Source of the DNA: Caryophanales bacterium UBA5026
GTDB taxonomy: Bacteria; Bacillota_I; Bacilli_A; RF39; UBA660
Direction of reading: 5' to 3'
NCBI GenBank assembly: GCA_002416285.1
Contig: DICM01000002.1
Coordinates: 1 to 64,000 of the forward strand
DNA length: 64,000 nucleotides
In this document: in pieces, positions 59,185-64,000 of the stretch
Layout of the letters: each line of letters opens with the position of its first letter
Numbering within the stretch: the stretch's first letter is position 1
Translations under genes and position numbers: made by a program
The notes under the pieces: generated by a model
What the model was told of the DNA's origin: nothing
Databases searched by the model: none
The model's input: only the letters and a program-made list of their open reading frames with translations

Positions 59185-59871
59185 ATGATCAAAGATAACA
59201 AGTTGAATTTAATAAAAATAGTTATAATTTATTTAATTTATTTTGTTTATACCAGTATTATTGATAGTTTATTACATTTTATTGGAATTACAGATGATGT
59301 TATTATTTTGTTTATATCTGATCTGTGTTTTTTTCTGGGGATTGTTTTATATTATAAAGAAACAATTCGTAAAAATGTGTATGAATTTAAGAAAAATTAT
59401 ACAGTAAAAGGGAAAATGATTGTTGTTTTAAAATGGTTTTTTATCATAACAATAATAAATTTTTTGTATGCATCATTTAGTTATCTGATACCAGGTTCAA
59501 ATCCACCTTTGGACGAGAACACTATATCACTTCGTGAAATTGCCAACGTGTCTTCGTTATATATCATTTTTAAAACATTAATTTTTGCTAGTGTAGCTGA
59601 GGAATTATTGTTTAAAAAAGCAATTCGTGATGTTATTCAAAATGATGTACTATTTTGTATTGTTAGTAGTGTTATTTATGCAACAGTGAACATTATGTAT
59701 ACAAATATCACAATATTTTCTATTGTGGACTTTATCCAATATTTTATATTTGCAATATTGCTGTCTTATTGCTATGTCAAAAATAAGGATAATATTTTTA
59801 TCATTATGGTAATAAAATTTGTTTATGCATTGTTTCCGTTGACACTAATGTTATTGGGAGTTGGAGCTTGA
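59185..59871 (+). CDS. CPBP-family intramembrane protease (Abi/CAAX-like)
   Basis: A 228-residue membrane protein with about seven helices. It has the CPBP motif SVAEELLFKKAIRDV, where the catalytic Glu pair EE is kept but the usual EExxxR arginine is a Lys. In lactic acid bacteria such proteins give bacteriocin self-immunity or process peptides. The frame opens upstream at 59074, but transcription begins after that; ATG 59185 follows AAAGGTAGTG. Its TGA stop overlaps the ATG of a 46-codon gene, and the micro-gene is just upstream. Confidence 0.8.
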   Translation: MIKDNKLNLIKIVIIYLIYFVYTSIIDSLLHFIGITDDVIILFISDLCFFLGIVLYYKETIRKNVYEFKKNYTVKGKMIVVLKWFFIITIINFLYASFSYLIPGSNPPLDENTISLREIANVSSLYIIFKTLIFASVAEELLFKKAIRDVIQNDVLFCIVSSVIYATVNIMYTNITIFSIVDFIQYFIFAILLSYCYVKNKDNIFIIMVIKFVYALFPLTLMLLGVGA

Positions 59872-60011
59872 TGAAGGTACAAGAGTTTATTCATTTTTTA
59901 GCAGTAGTACAGAAGACATCTGGGAGTTCAAAAAATATGAATATGATTATCATAGCCGTGGTAATCATTTTAATTCTTGTAATAGCCAGTACTGTCTTTC
60001 ATAAGAAATGA
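59871..60011 (+). CDS. 46-residue single-helix membrane peptide
   Basis: An overlooked short gene. ATG overlaps the CPBP stop by one base (TGATG), with GGGAGTTGGAG upstream. The peptide has a short soluble head (MKVQEFIHFLAVVQKTSGSS) and then one long hydrophobic helix (NMIIIAVVIILILVIASTV) with a HKK tail, i.e. a tail-anchored or prepeptide-like topology. The coupling to CPBP implies joint function. Not recognised. Confidence 0.7.
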   Translation: MKVQEFIHFLAVVQKTSGSSKNMNMIIIAVVIILILVIASTVFHKK

Positions 60012-60025
60012 CAGTACTAATTTTA
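59988..60025 (+). terminator. Terminator after the 46-codon gene
   Basis: AGTACTGTC/GACAGTACT stem over the stop codon, followed by AATTTT. Confidence 0.6.
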
Positions 60026-60056
60026 ACCAGTGTGCATATACTAACAGTCTATATTT

Positions 60057-60086
60057 GAGAACTCTAGTGAGTTTCTCTTTTTTTTT
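60057..60086 (+). terminator. Second terminator before obgE
   Basis: GAGAACTC/GAGTTTCTC stem (one bulge) with loop TAGT, then nine T. Confidence 0.75.
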
Positions 60087-60130
60087 ACTCTTATTTCCTG
60101 TATAATAGTTGGAAGAAAGAAGGGATTACG

Positions 60131-61402
60131 ATGTTCATTGATGAAGTCATTGTAGAATTACAGGCCGGCGATGGTGGAAATGGTTGCATGGCATTTAGGA
60201 GAGAAAAATATATTCCAATGGGTGGTCCTTACGGTGGAAACGGTGGGCATGGTAGCGATATCATTTTTGAAGTCGATGAAGGTTTAAACACTTTAATCGA
60301 TTTGAAATATGCTCGTATTATAAAAGGTAAAAAAGGCGCAAATGGTGAAGGAAAAGCAAAACAAGGTAAAAGTTCTGAAGACGTAGTTGTGAAAGTACCA
60401 CTAGGTACGGTTATTACCGATTTGGAAAGTGGACTTATTATTGCTGATTTAACCAAAAAAGGTGATACAGTGGTAGTTGCCGAAGGTGGTCGTGGCGGTC
60501 GTGGTAATATGGCTTTTGCAACACGTACCAATCCAGCTCCAAGCTTTGCTGAAAATGGAGAGCCTGGAGAACGTAAAAAAATTAAAGTCGAACTAAAATT
60601 GCTAGCAGATGTTGGATTAGTTGGAATGCCAAGTGTTGGTAAATCAACATTGATCTCAAGCGTATCAGCCTCTAAACCCAAAATTGCAAGTTATCATTTT
60701 ACGACTTTATCGCCTAATCTCGGTGTCGTAAAAGTTCGTGAGGGAAAATCATTTGTAATGGCGGATTTACCAGGATTGATTGAAGGTGCTTCCTTAGGAG
60801 AAGGACTAGGGGATCGTTTCTTAAAACATATTGAAAGAACTAGAGTTATTGCTCATGTGATCGATATGGGAGCAAGTGAAGGAAGAAATCCTTATGAAGA
60901 TTATCAGATTATAAACAAAGAATTGAAAGATTTTAAAGAATCAATTTTAGAAAAACCACAGATTGTTATAGCCAGTAAGATGGATCTTCCAGATGCTGAA
61001 AAGAATTTAGATGAATTTAAGAAAAAGGTTGATGTTCCGGTCTATCCAATTTCTGCAATAGAACATAAAGGTTTAACGGAAGTAATTAATGCTTTATCCG
61101 ATAAATTGGATACCATTGAAAAACAACCTCTTTACGAGGAATCAAAATTTGAAAGTCATATTTTGTATCAGTTCCGTAGTGAAAAACCTTTCACCATTAC
61201 AAAAGATGGAGCTGTATATGTTGTTCGCGGGGCAGAAGTTGAAAAATTACTTCGTATGACTCGATTTAGTACGGATGAGGCAGCACTTCGTTTTGCCAAT
61301 AAATTAAGAAAAATGGGTATTGATGATGAACTTAGAAAAATGGGTATCGAAGAAGGAGATTATGTTCGTATTCTAGATTATGAGTTTGAATGGACTGAAT
61401 AA
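60131..61402 (+). CDS. obgE: Obg GTPase
   Basis: Ribosome-associated GTPase needed for 50S assembly and stress signalling. The 423-residue protein has the glycine-rich Obg fold (GGNGGHGSDIIFEVDEGLNT, GGRGGRGNMAFATRTN), the G domain from residue ~160 (GMPSVGKSTLISSVS, DLPGLIEGASLGEGLG, ASKMDLPDA, SAIEHKGL) and a C-terminal OCT domain. TATAAT at 60101-60106 may be its promoter. Stop is one base before truB. Confidence 0.98.
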   Translation: MFIDEVIVELQAGDGGNGCMAFRREKYIPMGGPYGGNGGHGSDIIFEVDEGLNTLIDLKYARIIKGKKGANGEGKAKQGKSSEDVVVKVPLGTVITDLESGLIIADLTKKGDTVVVAEGGRGGRGNMAFATRTNPAPSFAENGEPGERKKIKVELKLLADVGLVGMPSVGKSTLISSVSASKPKIASYHFTTLSPNLGVVKVREGKSFVMADLPGLIEGASLGEGLGDRFLKHIERTRVIAHVIDMGASEGRNPYEDYQIINKELKDFKESILEKPQIVIASKMDLPDAEKNLDEFKKKVDVPVYPISAIEHKGLTEVINALSDKLDTIEKQPLYEESKFESHILYQFRSEKPFTITKDGAVYVVRGAEVEKLLRMTRFSTDEAALRFANKLRKMGIDDELRKMGIEEGDYVRILDYEFEWTE

Positions 61403-61403
61403 C

Positions 61404-62276
61404 ATGAACGGAATTTTATGTATTGATAAACCGGCAGAAATTACCAGTCGTGATGTTGTAAATAAAGTGAGTAAATATTTACATACAAAAAAAATTGGGC
61501 ATACTGGAACGCTAGATCCACTTGCAACTGGAGTATTAGTTTTATGTATTGGAAATTGTTCTAAATTAGCAGAATTAATTACAGCAACTAAAAAAACATA
61601 TATTGCTGAGGTAATGCTAGGAATGGAAACAGATACTTTAGATAATACTGGAACGATATTAAAAGAAGAAACAGTGAACTTAAAAAAAGAGCAAATTGAA
61701 TCTGTGTTAAATTCTTTTCTCGGTACTTATAATCAACAAGTACCTGCTTATTCAGCTGTGAAAAAAAATGGAAAAAAGCTTTATGAATATGCTAGAGAAG
61801 GGATTGTTGTAGATTTGCCAAGTAGATCTGTGACAATTGAACAGATTGAATTAGTAACTGGTCCAATTTTAGAAAACGGCAAAACAAAATTTACGTTCAA
61901 AGCAACTGTTAGTAAGGGAACTTATATACGAAGTTTAATTCGTGATATTGCGAATCAACTTGGTACTGTTGGTGTTATGACGAACTTAAGAAGAGTGATG
62001 CAAGGTGAATTTACTTTACATGATTGTTATCAATTAGAAGAAATAGAGAATAATAACTATATATTGACTTCAAAAGAGGAAGTTTTTAAGGAATTTTCTA
62101 AAATAAAAATGGATGAATTATTAGAAGAAAAAGTGCGGAATGGTGCATTATTAGAAAACGAGTATGGTAGTGAACCTATTTTGTTCACTGATTCAAAAGA
62201 GCAAATTATTGCAATTTATAAGCTTTATGAGAAAGATAACAATTATATTAAACCGTGGAAAACCTTCTTTTCATAA
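61404..62276 (+). CDS. truB: tRNA pseudouridine-55 synthase
   Basis: Makes pseudouridine 55 in the T-loop of tRNAs. The 290-residue protein has MNGILCIDKPAEITSRDVVN, the catalytic Asp in HTGTLDPLATGVLVLCIG, KTYIAEVMLGMETDT, QQVPAYSAVKKNGKKLYEYA and TYIRSLIRDIANQLG. The true start is ATG 61404, matching the family N-terminus, rather than the ATG at 61380 inside obgE. No ribF, rbfA or rpsO is next to it. Confidence 0.96.
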   Translation: MNGILCIDKPAEITSRDVVNKVSKYLHTKKIGHTGTLDPLATGVLVLCIGNCSKLAELITATKKTYIAEVMLGMETDTLDNTGTILKEETVNLKKEQIESVLNSFLGTYNQQVPAYSAVKKNGKKLYEYAREGIVVDLPSRSVTIEQIELVTGPILENGKTKFTFKATVSKGTYIRSLIRDIANQLGTVGVMTNLRRVMQGEFTLHDCYQLEEIENNNYILTSKEEVFKEFSKIKMDELLEEKVRNGALLENEYGSEPILFTDSKEQIIAIYKLYEKDNNYIKPWKTFFS

Positions 62277-62284
62277 TCTATCTT

Positions 62285-62311
62285 AAGAGTGTAGCGATAC
62301 ACTTTTTTTGT
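62285..62311 (+). terminator. Terminator after truB
   Basis: AAGAGTGTA/TACACTTTT stem with GCGA tetraloop, then T run. Confidence 0.9.
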
Positions 62312-62320
62312 TTCAGTTTC

Positions 62321-62349
62321 TTGTTGAAATGCAATCATTATGATACAAT
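62321..62349 (+). promoter_or_regulatory. Promoter of the pilin-like gene
   Basis: TTGTTG (62321-62326), 17 bp, TACAAT (62344-62349). Confidence 0.55.
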
Positions 62350-62406
62350 ATAAAAGAATAGGAATGCTAGAGATAAGCATACTAAATAGTAGGATTGGGA
62401 GATTAT

Positions 62407-63954
62407 ATGAAAAAAGGATTTACACTAATTGAATTATTAGCAGTCATTGTTATTTTAGCAATCATTGCCCTTATTGCAACACCAATGATTTTAGGAGTAA
62501 TTGACAGTGCGAAAAAAGGTGCTGCTGAAAGTAGTACTTATGGTTATATTGACGCAATTGAAAAAAGTGATTTAAAAGGTATGATTGAGACTGGAGATTA
62601 TTCGACAAAAAAAGACGGTACTTATGATTTAAGTACTCTTACGAATGTTGCTTATAAAGGCACTGCTCCAACTGCTGTTTGTGTAGTTATGAAAGATGGA
62701 AGTGTAGAGAGTGGTTCTTTTAAGTTTGATCAATATGTTGTCGATTATCAAAATGGAAAAGCGAAAGTAAATAGAGAAAAGACAGAAGTGAATTGTGATC
62801 CTACTGTGGAAAAAACAATATTTGATGAAACGAAAGGTGTAAATGTTCCACAATTAAGTAAAGGAATGACGCCAATTAAATGGAATGGGACAACATGGGT
62901 TGATACGAGCGAGAGTGATACAGATTGGTATAGTTATGGAACAACCACGGAAACAAAGAATTGGGCTAATGCTAGAACAGCAGATGGAAGTATGTGGGTA
63001 TGGATACCAAGATATATTTATAAGATAACTTCAGGGTGGCATTCGGCAACGACTGGAACAATAGAAATACAATTTACAAAAAATATAGATGATAATTGGA
63101 ATTCATCTGTAATAGGGAATATTGATAACAGCACAGGTGCGAGCGCATCAAACAACAAGTGGACCAATCATCCAACATTTACATTTGGTGATGATGAGGT
63201 TACTGGTATTTGGGTAGCAAAATTTGTAGCGAGTGGTACGACAAGTGCTATCGATATAAAACCAAATGTTGCATCCTTGAGAAGCGTAACGATAGGAACT
63301 ATTTTTGATGCTAGTCGTAGCATGGAAACAAATGAGAGATACGGATGGGGAGCAACCGGAAACGGTATAGATACGCATCTTATGAAAAATGTAGAGTGGG
63401 GAGCAGTCGCATATTTATCGAAATCAGTATATGGAAAAGATACTGAAGTTTGGAATAATTCTAACAGTGCATTTAAAACAGGATGTGCGGGAAGTTCTGT
63501 AAATGTTGCTAATGAAACACTATGTAATGAATATCATACAACTCTAGGGGTAAATGCTTCAACTACAGGAACGATATATGGAATCTATGACATGAGCGGT
63601 GGAACATATGAATATCTAGCAGCGTATGTAAATAATGGTAATGCGAATTTGACAACGAATGGATTGAACATTATGAATGCACCGTCAAAATATAAAGATG
63701 TATATCAGAACTACGCATCAACCGTAAATAATAAAGGTGACGCGATATGGGAAATTAGTTCGGCAGCAACTGGTGGTACTTCTTGGTATGCAGACTTTTC
63801 ATATATGCCAGACGGAAGTATTCCATGGTTTGCACGAGGAGGTTATTATACAGATACTTCTAATGCAGGAGTATTTGCCCTTGGTCGTAGAGAAGGTAGT
63901 GCAATTAATTATGTTGGATTCCGACCAGTACTCTTAGTGGGTGAAGGATTGTAA
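62407..63954 (+). CDS. Type IV pilin-like protein with FGE/C-type-lectin-like C-terminus
   Basis: A 515-residue surface protein. It begins with a class III prepilin signal MKKGFTLIELLAVIVILAII: cleavage after G4 leaves F as residue 1 and E as residue 5. A pilin stalk and a divergent middle follow. The last ~200 residues resemble the formylglycine-generating-enzyme/C-type-lectin fold: TGTIYGIYDMSGGTYEYLA, then GGTSWYADFS and the end WFARGGYYTDTSNAGVFALG plus NYVGFRPVLL. The RGG-(x)n-SNAGVFAL-(x)n-GFRP layout is that of variable proteins of diversity-generating retroelements. Pilus or prepilin-peptidase genes are not in the window. ATG 62407 has GGGAG upstream. Confidence 0.88.
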   Translation: MKKGFTLIELLAVIVILAIIALIATPMILGVIDSAKKGAAESSTYGYIDAIEKSDLKGMIETGDYSTKKDGTYDLSTLTNVAYKGTAPTAVCVVMKDGSVESGSFKFDQYVVDYQNGKAKVNREKTEVNCDPTVEKTIFDETKGVNVPQLSKGMTPIKWNGTTWVDTSESDTDWYSYGTTTETKNWANARTADGSMWVWIPRYIYKITSGWHSATTGTIEIQFTKNIDDNWNSSVIGNIDNSTGASASNNKWTNHPTFTFGDDEVTGIWVAKFVASGTTSAIDIKPNVASLRSVTIGTIFDASRSMETNERYGWGATGNGIDTHLMKNVEWGAVAYLSKSVYGKDTEVWNNSNSAFKTGCAGSSVNVANETLCNEYHTTLGVNASTTGTIYGIYDMSGGTYEYLAAYVNNGNANLTTNGLNIMNAPSKYKDVYQNYASTVNNKGDAIWEISSAATGGTSWYADFSYMPDGSIPWFARGGYYTDTSNAGVFALGRREGSAINYVGFRPVLLVGEGL

Positions 63955-63974
63955 TTAAAAATATCTATTCTTAA

Positions 63975-63998
63975 AAGGGACACACTAGTGTTCTTTTT
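63975..63998 (+). terminator. Terminator after the pilin-like gene
   Basis: AAGGGACAC/GTGTTCTTT stem with two G-T pairs, loop ACTA, then T-rich end of the window. Confidence 0.65.
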
Positions 63999-64000
63999 AT

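Noticed and set aside
60229..60681. 150-codon minus-strand frame opposite obgE
   Set aside because: It is the antisense of the glycine-rich Obg domain, giving proline/serine-rich nonsense, and has no start signals.

Overview
The window looks like a chromosomal piece of a low-GC, walled Firmicutes/Bacilli-type bacterium, probably an uncultured gut lineage near the Mollicutes/RF39 branch (lineage is inference). The base composition is very AT-rich, TGA is a real stop codon, tRNA genes encode CCA, ribosome binding sites are strong AGGAGG types, and there are a Phe T-box, an L21 leader, the Prp protease with an N-terminally extended L27, and a spoIVFA-spoIVFB-rplU-prp-rpmA-obg gene order known from Bacillus. 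Peptidoglycan genes (murT, gatD, mraY, PBP, ftsW) show it has a cell wall.

Layout. 0.1-5.1 kb: tRNA-Ile, a CHAP-domain cell-wall hydrolase, and a compact unit of a radical SAM-DegT aminotransferase fusion plus two Nudix hydrolases, bracketed by two paralogous small proteins. 5.3-18.7 kb: a surface polysaccharide locus with an acyltransferase, priming sugar-phosphate transferase, four or five glycosyltransferases, a Wzy/EpsG-type polymerase, UDP-galactopyranose mutase next to a GlfT1-like galactofuranosyltransferase, UDP-glucose dehydrogenase, a Wzx flippase and a LytR-CpsA-Psr ligase. This suggests a wall-linked polymer with galactofuranose and a uronic acid. 18.8-23.5 kb: tRNA-Asn and tRNA-Glu, two sigma-70-family factors, a nitroreductase, and a membrane/cysteine-hydrolase-like/ArsC fusion protein. 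23.5-29.1 kb: a T-box-controlled hydrolase-pheS-pheT operon and an ATP-grasp-like gene. 29.5-36.9 kb: tRNA-Leu, a STAS-like protein, murT-gatD, a P-type cation ATPase, yvcK and unknowns.

36.9-41.1 kb is accessory and partly decayed: gene remnants, a TfoX-like protein, an unknown 258-residue protein, and a 2.1-kb segment flanked by a 77-bp direct repeat that ends in the 3' tip of tRNA-Thr(CGT). That segment carries a matrixin-like metalloprotease with a secreted partner that looks TIMP/NTR-like, a lipoprotein, and a cluster of perfect inverted repeats. 41.2-52.2 kb: tcdA, DUF368 and AI-2E family membrane proteins, a dNMP-kinase-like protein, a short alaS, tRNA-Val and tRNA-Thr(TGT), a glycosyltransferase-methyltransferase fusion, a phosphodiesterase and a Cthe_2159-type beta-helix protein. 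52.3-62.3 kb: mraY, PBP and ftsW on the minus strand, then spoIVFA/FB homologues, rplU-prp-rpmA, obgE and truB on the plus strand. Between rpmA and obgE sit a 12-codon micro-gene with its own promoter and terminator, a CPBP membrane protease, and a translationally coupled 46-residue membrane peptide. The window ends with a pilin-like protein whose C-terminus resembles the FGE/C-type-lectin fold used by diversity-generating retroelement targets.

Strongest leads: the radical SAM-aminotransferase-Nudix unit; the micro-gene/CPBP/membrane-peptide unit; the pilin with a lectin-like variable-type tail; the metalloprotease-inhibitor-like pair on a tRNA-adjacent island; a GatD that lacks its catalytic Cys and His; and an ArsC/Spx-type domain with its own internal ribosome binding site inside a larger fused gene.
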